Source: Oscillospiraceae bacterium | GTDB lineage: Bacteria > Bacillota > Clostridia > Oscillospirales > Acutalibacteraceae | DNA length: 45,023 bases | Direction of reading: 5' to 3' | Assembly (NCBI GenBank): GCA_910574935.1 | Contig: CAJTCU010000022.1 | Coordinates: forward strand, 1 to 45,023 | The notes under the pieces: generated by a model | What the model saw: the letters and a program-made list of their open reading frames with translations, nothing else | What the model was told of the DNA's origin: nothing | Database searches by the model: none | In this document: piece by piece, positions 7,997 through 15,685 of the stretch | Position numbering within the stretch: position 1 is the stretch's first letter | How the letters are laid out: each line of letters starts with the position of its first letter | Program-made: the position numbers and the translations under genes

Positions 7997-8026
7997 AGTA
8001 TACCATAGGCTTGGCCCTGTCAGCAA
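7997..8026 (-). promoter_or_regulatory. promoter of the NYN unit
   Basis: On the minus strand TATACT (complement of 7997-8002), with the extended -10 dinucleotide TG one base upstream, lies 18 bases downstream of TTGCTG (complement of 8021-8026). CTGACA at 15-bp spacing is an alternative -35. The site begins immediately after the MazF stop and drives the unit independently of the phage operon. Confidence 0.6.
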
Positions 8027-8027
8027 G

Positions 8028-8393
8028 TTAATAAACTTTGTCCACAGCCCCGATCTGGATTTGGAGAGCCTTGGTGACCCTCGCCATGATGCCGTGATCC
8101 TTGATGTGGCCCCGGCGCTCCACCAGCTTGCTTTTGTCCATAGAGGTCACCTGCTCCGCCAGGGCCACGCTGGGCTGGGTGAGGCCGTGCCGCTTGGAGC
8201 AGGGGATCAGCACATGGGTCGGCAGCGACCGCTTCTTCCGAAGCTGGCCAGTCAGCGGCACCACAGTCACCACGGGGGAGTGGGCGTTCGCCACATCGTT
8301 GCTCACTACCAAAACCGGGCGCACACCGCACTGCAAGGAGCTGCTGGTGTCGCATCCGCAGTTCACAAAGTAAATGTCCCCTCTTTTACACAT
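8028..8393 (-). CDS. PemK/MazF-family protein without visible antitoxin
   Basis: This 121-residue protein begins MCKRGDIYFVNCG and contains VRPVLVVSNDVAN and HSPVVTVVPLT. These are the hallmarks of the MazF/PemK fold, an SH3-like barrel acting as a sequence-specific mRNA interferase. A second ALAEQVTSMDKSKL block completes the fold. The start follows AGGAGG. The gene is in the phage operon 12 bases after the ArpU-like gene, and no MazE/PemI-like small gene is adjacent. Lone MazF-like genes are frequent at this position in Clostridia prophages, so it may act as a transcript processor rather than part of a toxin-antitoxin pair. Only modestly similar to the second copy at 44521-44901. Confidence 0.9.
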   Translation of the reverse strand: MCKRGDIYFVNCGCDTSSSLQCGVRPVLVVSNDVANAHSPVVTVVPLTGQLRKKRSLPTHVLIPCSKRHGLTQPSVALAEQVTSMDKSKLVERRGHIKDHGIMARVTKALQIQIGAVDKVY

Positions 8394-8405
8394 TTCTGCT
8401 GCCTC

Positions 8406-8897
8406 CTATCGCAGTATGTAGTCCGCCATCTCCTTGTCATGGGCGGCGTAGAGTGCATCCAACTCGCAGATGGCCTTTTTTCGATATTTTCCGATGGTGG
8501 CCCGGCACACATGGTGCTTTGCCTCCACAGCATCCCAGGTGAGCCGCTCCACGGTCAAATCCCACATCAACGGAGCCAGCTCCGGGGATATGGCCCGAAT
8601 CGCCGAATGGAAAAAGTCTATCTCCTCCTCCAAGGCCAGCAGCTTGACGGTCAGGTGGTCGATCCAATCCCGGTTGATGCGGTGGACCCGGTCACGGAAG
8701 GAAATGGCGATGGAGGCCGTTTTATCCGTGATGTTGCTGGTCTGAACGCGCTCCCCCTCCGGGGAGGAGAAGGTCATGGAGTCAATGACCTCCTCCTCGG
8801 TGATCCCTTGAAAGTTGGCGAGTTGGTGCCGAAGGCAGTCCCGCTCCATGACCATGCTGGGGTACTCTTTGATCATCCTTTCCACTCGTTCACTCAT
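8406..8897 (-). CDS. ArpU/RinA-like phage transcriptional regulator
   Basis: This 163-residue protein has a C-terminal helix-turn-helix resembling sigma region 4 (WDAVEAKHHVCRATIGKYRKKAICELDALY, split here as residues ~120-150). A helical N-terminal part precedes it. This matches the ArpU/DUF1492 and RinA group of late-gene activators found at the end of early operons in Gram-positive phages. It starts behind GGAGGTG, and its ATG overlaps the stop of the SNF2 gene, so it is coupled to the replication operon. A role in switching on the packaging and structural genes beyond the left edge is inferred. Confidence 0.78.
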   Translation of the reverse strand: MSERVERMIKEYPSMVMERDCLRHQLANFQGITEEEVIDSMTFSSPEGERVQTSNITDKTASIAISFRDRVHRINRDWIDHLTVKLLALEEEIDFFHSAIRAISPELAPLMWDLTVERLTWDAVEAKHHVCRATIGKYRKKAICELDALYAAHDKEMADYILR

Positions 8898-10240
8898 GTG
8901 ACACCTCCAATCCGGGCCTTGACCGCAGCAATCAGAGCGGTCTGGCTCATGTCCTTTTTCTCCAGCGCATTCATGATGTCCTCGTCATGGGTCCCCGCCG
9001 CCACGATGTGCTGGATGACCACCGTGTGTTTCTGGCCCTGCCGCCAGAGCCGTGCGTTTAGCTGCTGGTAGAGCTCCAACGACCAGGTGAGGCCAAACCA
9101 TACGATGGTGGACCCGCCGTCCTGGAGGTTGAGGCCGTGCCCGGCAGAGGCGGGATGGATGAGGGCGACAGGGATTTTACCCTCATTCCAATCGGCGATG
9201 TCCTTCGGGGTGTCGATGGTGCGGACCTCGAACCGCTGGCGGATGCGCTCCAAGTCGTGCTTGTACCAATATGCCACCAGGAGCGGCTTGCCGTTTGCCG
9301 CCTCGATGATGTCCTCCAAGGCATCCAGCTTTCGGTCGTGGATATGGTGGACTTTTCGGTTCTCGCCATAGACCGCGCCGTTCGCCATCTGCACCAGCTT
9401 GCCGGAGAGGGCGGCGGCGTTCACGGCATCCAGGTCGCCGTCCTTCAGATCGAGGACCATATCCCGCTCGAACCCCTCATACAGCTTCTGTTCCTTGGCA
9501 TTCATCTGAACCTCGACCCTGCTGGCGACCAGCTCCGGCATATCCAAGTAGTCGGCGGCTTTCATAGAGATGCAGATGTCGGAGATCAACTCGTAGATCT
9601 TCTCCTCTGCGCCCTCCTTGGGCTTGTAGCTGTAGATGACCTCCCGATTGCGCTTGTCCGGCAGGAAGAACCGCTCCCGGTATCCACCTACGAACCGGCC
9701 CAGCCGCTGGCCCATGTCCAAAAGGTACATCTGGGGCCACAGGTCGAGGAGGCCGTTGGGCTGCGGGGTCCCGGTCAGGCCGATGACCCGGTTGATACGG
9801 GGCCGCACCCTTTTCAAAGCCCGGAACCGCTGCGCCTTGCTGCTCTTGAAGGAGGACAGCTCGTCAATGACCAGTGTGTCGAAATCCCAGCGGTAGTTGT
9901 CAACCAGCCAGGTGACATTCTCCCGGTTGATGATGTAAATCTTCGCCCTGCGCTGTAGGGCGGCGCGGCGGTCCTTCTCGCTGCCCAGCACCAGCGACCA
10001 GGTGAGGCCGTCCAGATGCTCCCACTTTTTCAGCTCGGTGGGCCAGGTGTTCTCCGCCACTCGCTTGGGGGCCACCACCAGCACCTTGCCCACATCGAAG
10101 CTGTCCAGGAGCAGAGACCAGAGGGCGGTCAGCGTGATGACGCTCTTGCCCAGGCCCATATCGAGGATCAGGCCGCAGGCCGGATGCTCCAGCACGAAGT
10201 TCGTGGCGAAGGTCTGATAATCATAAGGCTTGTACTTCAT
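8894..10240 (-). CDS. SNF2-family DEAD-like helicase (phage replication)
   Basis: This 448-residue protein starts at ATG 10240 (MKYKPYDYQTF) behind GGAGAG. A longer upstream frame is spurious because it overlays the VRR-NUC gene. It has Walker A DMGLGKS (27-33), motif II DELSSFK in place of DExH, motif III LTGTPQPNG, and motif VI QLNARLWRQGQ. It is therefore a complete two-lobed superfamily 2 translocase of the SNF2 group. In Firmicutes phages this gene follows VRR-NUC and VapE, as here, and is thought to remodel DNA during replication or recombination. It overlaps VRR-NUC by 20 bases. Confidence 0.93.
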   Translation of the reverse strand: MKYKPYDYQTFATNFVLEHPACGLILDMGLGKSVITLTALWSLLLDSFDVGKVLVVAPKRVAENTWPTELKKWEHLDGLTWSLVLGSEKDRRAALQRRAKIYIINRENVTWLVDNYRWDFDTLVIDELSSFKSSKAQRFRALKRVRPRINRVIGLTGTPQPNGLLDLWPQMYLLDMGQRLGRFVGGYRERFFLPDKRNREVIYSYKPKEGAEEKIYELISDICISMKAADYLDMPELVASRVEVQMNAKEQKLYEGFERDMVLDLKDGDLDAVNAAALSGKLVQMANGAVYGENRKVHHIHDRKLDALEDIIEAANGKPLLVAYWYKHDLERIRQRFEVRTIDTPKDIADWNEGKIPVALIHPASAGHGLNLQDGGSTIVWFGLTWSLELYQQLNARLWRQGQKHTVVIQHIVAAGTHDEDIMNALEKKDMSQTALIAAVKARIGGVT

Positions 10241-10502
10241 CCATAATCTCTCCAATCTGCTCTTTGCTGTCCAGGACGTACACCTGGAAGCCCAGAGCGG
10301 TAAGCTGCTCGATGCGTCTGCGCTGGATGGGCCGGGGCTTTTCCCCAGGAGCCTTGACCTCCACGAAGGCCAATTTACCACCAGGGAACAGCAGGAGGCG
10401 GTCGGGCACCCCATCCAAACCGGGTGACACGAATTTGGGTGCCAGCCCCCCACGCTTAACTGCCTCGGTGACGAGCTTTCGCTCGATGGCACTTTCCTTC
10501 AC
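10221..10502 (-). CDS. VRR-NUC domain nuclease
   Basis: This 93-residue protein starts most plausibly at GTG 10502 (VKESAIERKLV) behind AGGAGG with 9-base spacing. The in-frame ATG at 10544 lacks a site. The catalytic PD-(D/E)xK signature is visible: GVPDRLLLFPGGKLAFVEVK, followed by a conserved GEKPRPIQ stretch. VRR-NUC proteins of this length are single-domain, Holliday-junction-like nucleases found between VapE and SNF2 genes in phages. The product probably resolves replication or recombination intermediates. The 3' end overlaps the SNF2 start. Confidence 0.9.
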   Translation of the reverse strand: MKESAIERKLVTEAVKRGGLAPKFVSPGLDGVPDRLLLFPGGKLAFVEVKAPGEKPRPIQRRRIEQLTALGFQVYVLDSKEQIGEIMDEVQAL

Positions 10503-10503
10503 T

Positions 10504-10715
10504 GTTTCCGGCCTCCTGTTTCTATCTGTGTTTCTTAGCTCCAAAACCCCTATACGCGCATATAGGCGTGTTTCCGCTACTTCTTTTTATCTATTTCAAT
10601 ACTCCATAAGGAAAGATAGAAACACAGAAACAAGGAGCCGAAAACCCCTGTGGATACTGACTTTCTCCCTGTTTCTGTGTTTGTTTCTACCGTGATACTG
10701 GAAACAGTAGAAACG
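10504..10715. repeat. GTTTC/GAAAC-rich repeat cluster, candidate origin or binding array
   Basis: Ten GTTTC/GAAAC pentamers occur in about 210 bases. They include an exact inverted 12-mer AACACAGAAACA (10621-10632) against TGTTTCTGTGTT (10670-10681), and a CCTATA-CGCGCA-TATAGG dyad near 10549-10566. The cluster covers the gap after VapE and the start of VRR-NUC. Density and symmetry suggest replication-protein binding sites. It has not been shown to be an origin. Confidence 0.45.
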
Positions 10716-10719
10716 CAAT

Positions 10720-13083
10720 CTATCCCCGCACGAAGGTCTTCTGCGTCCCGTACAGAGGGAACCGGGTCTTGCCGAACTTGTTCTCAGTGGTGATGGCCCA
10801 GCCGCCGATCTTCTGGAGGATGCCCTCGATCTCGTAGGAGTCCGTCCGCTTGATGTTCTCGCGTTCCTTGCCGAAGCACTCACACCAAATCTCCATGCAG
10901 CACACCCGCTCCCGGCGCACAGTGCCGGTGGCGGCAGAGCCGGAGAACTCACCTCCGCCCAGGTAGCTCCTGCGCTGGTAGAGGTCCATGCTGGCCCAAT
11001 TCTCCGGGAGAAGGCATTCCAGATACTGCTCCACCAACCCCTCGCGGTCATCGGTCTCCATGGCATCCTGCTGGGCCTGGTAAGCCTCCTCCGCCACATC
11101 GCCCTTGAGGTACAGCTCCTCCCCGGCACGGTACCGCTCCAGAGCCTCGGCCCACACCTGGTCTACCTCCGCCAGCTCCCACGGATGCTTGGCCCCAAGG
11201 CCAGTGACATTGACGGGCCAGAAGCGGCGGTTGCCGGTCACATCCCGGAGAAAGCCCCGGTCGGCGTTGCTGGAGCCAACGATGATATTGGTGCGCGGAT
11301 GGCTCTCCACCACGGTGCCGTATGCCTGCCGGAACTTATCATCCGACCGGCTGAGAAAGGACTTGACCGTTTCCACGTCCACCTTCTTGATGCCGTTCAT
11401 CTCAGCAATCTCCAGAATCCAGTAGCCCTGGAGCTTCTCGGCGGCGGTCTTGTCCCGCATATCGGCAATGGAGAGGGAGTCGGAGAACCACTCCCGGCCC
11501 AGCAGGGCGTAGAAGGTGGACTTGCCCATTCCCTGGGGGCCGTTGAGGACGAGCATGGAGTCGAACTTGATCCCCGGCTCATAAATCCTCGCTACCGCCG
11601 CACACAGAGTTTTCCTGGTCACCGCCCGGACGTAGGCCGTGTCCTCGGCACCCATGTACTCTACCAGCAGGGTGTCCAGCCGCTCGGTCCCGTCCCAGGT
11701 CAGGCCGTTCAGATATTCCTTTACCGGGTGGTAGAGCCGCTCGGCGGACACCACCGCCAGCAGAGCGTCCTTGAACTTAGAGGGCGACCACACGCCATAG
11801 ACCCGCTCGAAGTACAGCTTGGCGTTGGCGAGGTCGGCGTCATTCCATCCGGGACGCACCTGCTTCCAGGGCAGCGGCCCGATCACATCCACCATGCCCT
11901 TGAACTCGTTGTAGACGATATTCTGGAGGTTGGGATCGTTGCGGACGATGGCGGCGATGTTGGTGAGGGTGTCCTTCACACGGCCTCGCTTGTCCAACTC
12001 CAGCTCGGTCTGCCAATCGTCCCCGGTCTGGGCGGAGAACTCGGACTCCGCCACAGCCTGACGCTCCTTGGCAAGCTGGAGCTTCACCTGGGTGTCCTGG
12101 ACGGCGAAGTCCTGCATGGCCTGGAAGGAGGGCAGCTTGGAGGGGGGATCGTCCGGGTCGGCCTTGCCGTCCAGAGCGCCGAACTTGTGCAGCCGCACCA
12201 CGTCAAAGGCGTTCAGCAGCCGACCACAGGCCGGGTCGGTGGCATGGTGGCTGTAGGCAAAGCAGTCATCGTAAATGACCACACCGGCATGGGAATCGGC
12301 GGGGATGTAGTCGTAGCGCCCCGGCATGGAACTGTGCTTATAGACATCCGGGAGAAAGGTGTCAATGGCGGCGGTGATGGAGTAGGCGCGGCAGAATGCT
12401 CCGACCATCCCCGCCTTGGTCAGCGGGTCGGCCTGTTTCTTGATTTCCCGCTGCACGATAATCTGTTGGCGGCGGGACACAGGCCACTCCGCCGTATTGT
12501 GCCAGTCGGTGTACTTTGCCAGGATGGTATCCGGGTCGAGCAGGTCGCCATCGATCTCCTTACACACGAACTCGCCGTCCGAGGAGGTGGAGGGCCAGTA
12601 CATCAGGCGGCTCGGCTCGTAGGTGGTGTCATCGAACTGCTCGATGCCGATCTCCTCCGCCACCTTCCGGGCCACCGCCATGTACTCGTCCGGCCCGACC
12701 TCGCGGGACAAGGGGATGATGAGCCGGAGCCGGGGGGCCTCCGGGGTGTGCTTGTGGGTGGAGTAGAAGTAGCAGCGGAAGGAGAAGAACATCTCCACCT
12801 GCTCTATGACCTCCGGGGAGGCGTAGTCCATGTCCAGAGACAGGGCCGAGCGGGTCAACACACAGTCCTTCTTCCTGCGGCCCCCCTTCAGAGTGCCGAG
12901 GACAAAGCCGCCGATGTCCTTGATGGCATCCTGCTGGGCCTTGGGCATTTTCTTGAACTCCGCCAATGTCTCGGCGGTCACCTTGGTCTGGAAGATGCGG
13001 TCGCGGAACTCGTCCAGCTCCATTTCCGACAGCCTCCACTTTTTGTCCATCCGGCTGTTGCCGATAGATACCTTGATTTTCAT
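10720..13083 (-). CDS. VapE-type primase-helicase
   Basis: This 787-residue protein combines an N-terminal archaeo-eukaryotic primase-like region with a VirE/VapE superfamily 3 ATPase. In the first part, LSLDMD near 81-86 gives the metal-binding Asp pair and a later HTPEAPRLR segment fits the primase core. In the second, Walker A GPQGMGKST is at 515-523, ILEIAEMNGIKK is the Walker B region, and TNIIVGSSN is the sensor region. VapE proteins prime and unwind DNA for phage and island replication. The start at 13083 overlaps the stop of the upstream gene by four bases. Length is normal for the two-domain form. The repeat cluster directly downstream may be where it acts. Confidence 0.94.
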   Translation of the reverse strand: MKIKVSIGNSRMDKKWRLSEMELDEFRDRIFQTKVTAETLAEFKKMPKAQQDAIKDIGGFVLGTLKGGRRKKDCVLTRSALSLDMDYASPEVIEQVEMFFSFRCYFYSTHKHTPEAPRLRLIIPLSREVGPDEYMAVARKVAEEIGIEQFDDTTYEPSRLMYWPSTSSDGEFVCKEIDGDLLDPDTILAKYTDWHNTAEWPVSRRQQIIVQREIKKQADPLTKAGMVGAFCRAYSITAAIDTFLPDVYKHSSMPGRYDYIPADSHAGVVIYDDCFAYSHHATDPACGRLLNAFDVVRLHKFGALDGKADPDDPPSKLPSFQAMQDFAVQDTQVKLQLAKERQAVAESEFSAQTGDDWQTELELDKRGRVKDTLTNIAAIVRNDPNLQNIVYNEFKGMVDVIGPLPWKQVRPGWNDADLANAKLYFERVYGVWSPSKFKDALLAVVSAERLYHPVKEYLNGLTWDGTERLDTLLVEYMGAEDTAYVRAVTRKTLCAAVARIYEPGIKFDSMLVLNGPQGMGKSTFYALLGREWFSDSLSIADMRDKTAAEKLQGYWILEIAEMNGIKKVDVETVKSFLSRSDDKFRQAYGTVVESHPRTNIIVGSSNADRGFLRDVTGNRRFWPVNVTGLGAKHPWELAEVDQVWAEALERYRAGEELYLKGDVAEEAYQAQQDAMETDDREGLVEQYLECLLPENWASMDLYQRRSYLGGGEFSGSAATGTVRRERVCCMEIWCECFGKERENIKRTDSYEIEGILQKIGGWAITTENKFGKTRFPLYGTQKTFVRG

Positions 13084-13475
13084 AGCTGCCTCCCCGCTGT
13101 CAGGTCACGGATGTTCCGAGTGAGCTGTGTGTGCTGCCGGGTCAGGGCCTTGAACCGCCGAAGCCGCTCCTGGTACTCCTTCGGGTCACACGGCAGATCG
13201 TCCAGGGACCCTTCCATGCTCATGGCCTCCTCCAAGCAGGACTTGGCCTTGTGGACCAGTGCCGCCAGCAGCTCCTTCTGCTGCGCCTCGGAGCAGTAGG
13301 CCCGGACGAGCCGGAACAGTTTCTTCGCTTTGGTGGTCGTGCAGGGGAAGAAGGTCTCCATATTGACCTCGATGTAGCCATTGGGATGGTCCACCCGGAA
13401 GGACTCAATGTTGCGGATGGCCTCGTAAGCGGTGGGGTCCGCATACCCCTCCGAGTTGTATCTGCTGATACCCAT
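13080..13475 (-). CDS. conserved-type phage protein, function unknown
   Basis: This 131-residue protein (MGISRYNSEGYADPTAYEA) has a charged helical C-terminal half (residues ~70-125) that may form a coiled coil. No catalytic or metal-binding motif is visible. Start 13475 follows AAAGGGGGG, and the ribosome site overlaps the stop of the antirepressor gene. The stop overlaps the VapE start. Proteins of this size occur between antirepressor and VapE in related phage cassettes, and the tight coupling suggests an accessory of the VapE primase. Confidence 0.75.
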   Translation of the reverse strand: MGISRYNSEGYADPTAYEAIRNIESFRVDHPNGYIEVNMETFFPCTTTKAKKLFRLVRAYCSEAQQKELLAALVHKAKSCLEEAMSMEGSLDDLPCDPKEYQERLRRFKALTRQHTQLTRNIRDLTAGRQL

Positions 13476-13477
13476 AG

Positions 13478-14230
13478 TCAGGCCCCCCTTTCGATCAGCG
13501 GCAGGATGCCGTCCTCTTTCATCAGGCCGTAGATGAACAGGCGGCCCTTCTGTGTCCAGTAAGTATGCACCTTGGTGTGCGGCTCCCCATCGGTGCCGGA
13601 GTAGCTGTGGGTCTTAGTGCTGGTGTAGCCCTTTTCGGCGTACTTCTGGTAAAGAAGCCAGATGTCGCCCTGCTTGAACTGCACACCCTTTTCGTGGAGC
13701 CAGCGGTTCATCCAGACCGCCGACTTGCCGTAGTCCTTGGCGATGGCGGAGGTGGAAATGAGGTCCTTGCAGTTCAGCACCAGGTCGTAGTAGCTGGCCT
13801 TGGGCTGCAGCTCCGCAATCTGCTGGTTCTGAACAGCAATGGTGCCGGTCAGCTCGGCGTTCTGCTGGGTCAGCATCGCCAAACGGTCATTGGCGAACTG
13901 CAAGGCCCGCGTCATGATTGCGTCCGGGCTGTTCCATGCCGCCTCCACCTGGAGGAAATACTGCCGCACCTGCTTACCGATGTCGGTGCGCTGGATCATG
14001 CACAGCTCCTTCGCCATGTTGATGGTGAGCTGGTGGTCGGTGCTGGGCCTGCCGCCGGTACTTTCGCTCAAAATTGCGCTAAAGTCCACTCCTTCGGCAA
14101 AACCGTACTCGCACATCCGGGGAAACCAGTCTTTGTATGCGGTCCTGATCTGCAAAGCCCGGTGCAATTCCCGACCGCTGACGGTGGGGCGGTCGCCGCC
14201 GCTATAGTTGATTTTCACAAGTTCATTCAT
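13478..14230 (-). CDS. AntA/KilAC-type phage antirepressor
   Basis: This 250-residue protein has an N-terminal AntA/AntB-like domain (residues ~10-80, GRELHRALQIRTAYKDW then LTINMAKELCMIQRT). A short coiled coil (~105-140) leads into a C-terminal KilAC DNA-binding domain (ISTSAIAKDYGKSAVWMNRWLHE ... TYWTQKGRLFIY, listed as separate pieces). Such antirepressors bind or titrate phage repressors and favour lytic growth. It lies 12 bases downstream of the polymerase stop in the replication operon, an uncommon but recurrent place in Clostridia phages. Confidence 0.92.
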   Translation of the reverse strand: MNELVKINYSGGDRPTVSGRELHRALQIRTAYKDWFPRMCEYGFAEGVDFSAILSESTGGRPSTDHQLTINMAKELCMIQRTDIGKQVRQYFLQVEAAWNSPDAIMTRALQFANDRLAMLTQQNAELTGTIAVQNQQIAELQPKASYYDLVLNCKDLISTSAIAKDYGKSAVWMNRWLHEKGVQFKQGDIWLLYQKYAEKGYTSTKTHSYSGTDGEPHTKVHTYWTQKGRLFIYGLMKEDGILPLIERGA

Positions 14231-14241
14231 CTAAAAAACAC

Positions 14242-15603
14242 CTAATCCTTTCGATAAAATTCACATTCGTAACCGTCCGCCCGGAGCGGGAGGCCAACGG
14301 CCCAGGCCGGGGCCTCGGACATGATGCGGCAAATCTCATCCACGGAGGACACACCCTCCGGCACCTCCACCACGGCCTCGTCATGGATGTGCATGACGAT
14401 CTCAAAGCCGGCGTTCCGCAGGCGGAGCATGGCGAGGGCCAACAGGTCGCGTGAGGTAGCCTGTACGATGTTCTCGGTCAGCTTGGGGCCGTAGGTCTCG
14501 ATGCGTGACCACTTCTTGTTTTCGCCCACACCCTCATAGGTGAGGCTCTCCCGATTGAAACGGTTTGGCATCAGCCGGGGCTTGACATAGGAGAGCCGCC
14601 GCCCGGAGGGGAGGGTAATAAACATCATCCCAGAACGGCAGGCGAAACACAGCGAACCGAGCCGCACCTCGGTCTTGGCCCGGAAAGCCTTCATCGCCGC
14701 GGCATCCACGTCCCACCAGAATTTCACGATGTGGGGGTTGGCTCCCCGCCACTGATCCACCAGCGGCTGAAGCTCCTCCTCAGCCAGCCCCATGTCCAGT
14801 GCGCCCATGGAGGTGAGCGCACCCACGCTGCCGCCGTAGCCGAGGGCCAGTTCCGCGATCTTGCCCTTCTGACGGAGATGTGCGTTCTGGCCATGTTTCT
14901 CCACTGGGACGTGGAACATCTTGCTGGCCGAGGCGCAGTAAATATCGCCGCCCTGCTGGAAGGTGTCCAGCCGCCACTGCTCCCCAGAGAACCAGGCCAG
15001 CACCCTTGCCTCGATTGCTGCGAAGTCCGCCACGATGAAGCGGCACCCAGGCTTGGGGACGAAGGCGGTGCGGATCAGCTCCGAGAGGACTCCGGGGGTG
15101 GAGTCGTAGAGCATCTCCACCTGGTCGAACTCGCCCCGCTTGACCAGGCTCCGGGCCAGGGCCAGGTCGGGAATGTGGTTCTGCGGGAGGTTTTGCACCT
15201 GCACCAGCCGCCCGGCCCAGCGGCCTGTGCGGTTGGCACCATAAAACTGGAGCAGCCCGTGAACTCTGCCATCAGAGCAGACTGACCGCTGGATGGCCTC
15301 GTACTTCTTCACAGAGGTTTTTCCCAGCAGGAGCCGCAGTTCCAGCATCTGCCGCACCTCGCCAGTGGCCTGGGGGAGAAGGCCCTTGATGGTCTTTTTG
15401 TCGAGGCTGTCCACCTCGATCCCCCGCTCCGCCAGCCAGCCCTTCAACTGGGCCAGCGAGTTGGGGTTGGAAAGCCCGGTGAGCTGCTGGGCCTGGGTGG
15501 TGGCCCTCGCCTTGAACTCGGCATCACAGCGTACAGCCTGAGCAGCAAGCCGCTGGTCGACCATGATGCCCCTGTCGTTGATCTCCTGGTCTAAACGGTA
15601 CAG
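14242..15603 (-). CDS. phage family A DNA polymerase, exon 2 (polymerase domain)
   Basis: This is the second exon of a gene broken by a group II intron. Joining base 17990 to 15603 restores the frame across Pro-Ile-Pro-Asp-Ser-Glu-Met-Glu / Leu-Tyr-Arg-Leu-Asp-Gln-Glu, the normal linker of this phage polymerase family. The exon supplies 453 residues of polymerase domain: motif A DFAAIEARVLAWF, motif B helix around KIAELALGYGGSVGAL, and motif C HIHDEAV. The spliced protein is 645 residues, the usual length. No separate start is needed; a frame that reads into the intron from upstream is an artefact. The product replicates phage DNA together with VapE, SNF2 and DUF2815 proteins. Confidence 0.93.
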   Translation of the reverse strand: MYRLDQEINDRGIMVDQRLAAQAVRCDAEFKARATTQAQQLTGLSNPNSLAQLKGWLAERGIEVDSLDKKTIKGLLPQATGEVRQMLELRLLLGKTSVKKYEAIQRSVCSDGRVHGLLQFYGANRTGRWAGRLVQVQNLPQNHIPDLALARSLVKRGEFDQVEMLYDSTPGVLSELIRTAFVPKPGCRFIVADFAAIEARVLAWFSGEQWRLDTFQQGGDIYCASASKMFHVPVEKHGQNAHLRQKGKIAELALGYGGSVGALTSMGALDMGLAEEELQPLVDQWRGANPHIVKFWWDVDAAAMKAFRAKTEVRLGSLCFACRSGMMFITLPSGRRLSYVKPRLMPNRFNRESLTYEGVGENKKWSRIETYGPKLTENIVQATSRDLLALAMLRLRNAGFEIVMHIHDEAVVEVPEGVSSVDEICRIMSEAPAWAVGLPLRADGYECEFYRKD

Positions 15604-15644
15604 GTCGGGTAAGACCCCGGCATTACTGCCGGAGCCTCCCCTAA

Positions 15645-15678
15645 GAACCGTACATGAGAGTTTCCCCTCATACGGCTC
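15645..15678 (-). ncRNA. group II intron domain V
   Basis: The minus strand reads GAGCCGTATGAGGGG, the GAAA tetraloop, then CTCTCATGTACGGTTC. It is a 34-base hairpin with the two-base bulge and stem sizes of domain V, the catalytic heart that binds the splicing metals. It directly follows the maturase stop and precedes domain VI. Confidence 0.92.
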
Positions 15679-15685
15679 AAGCCTT

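Noticed and set aside
11185-13299. 704-codon open frame on the plus strand opposite VapE
   Set aside because: It is a composition shadow of a GC-rich gene on the other strand; no ribosome site, and the residue pattern is non-protein-like.
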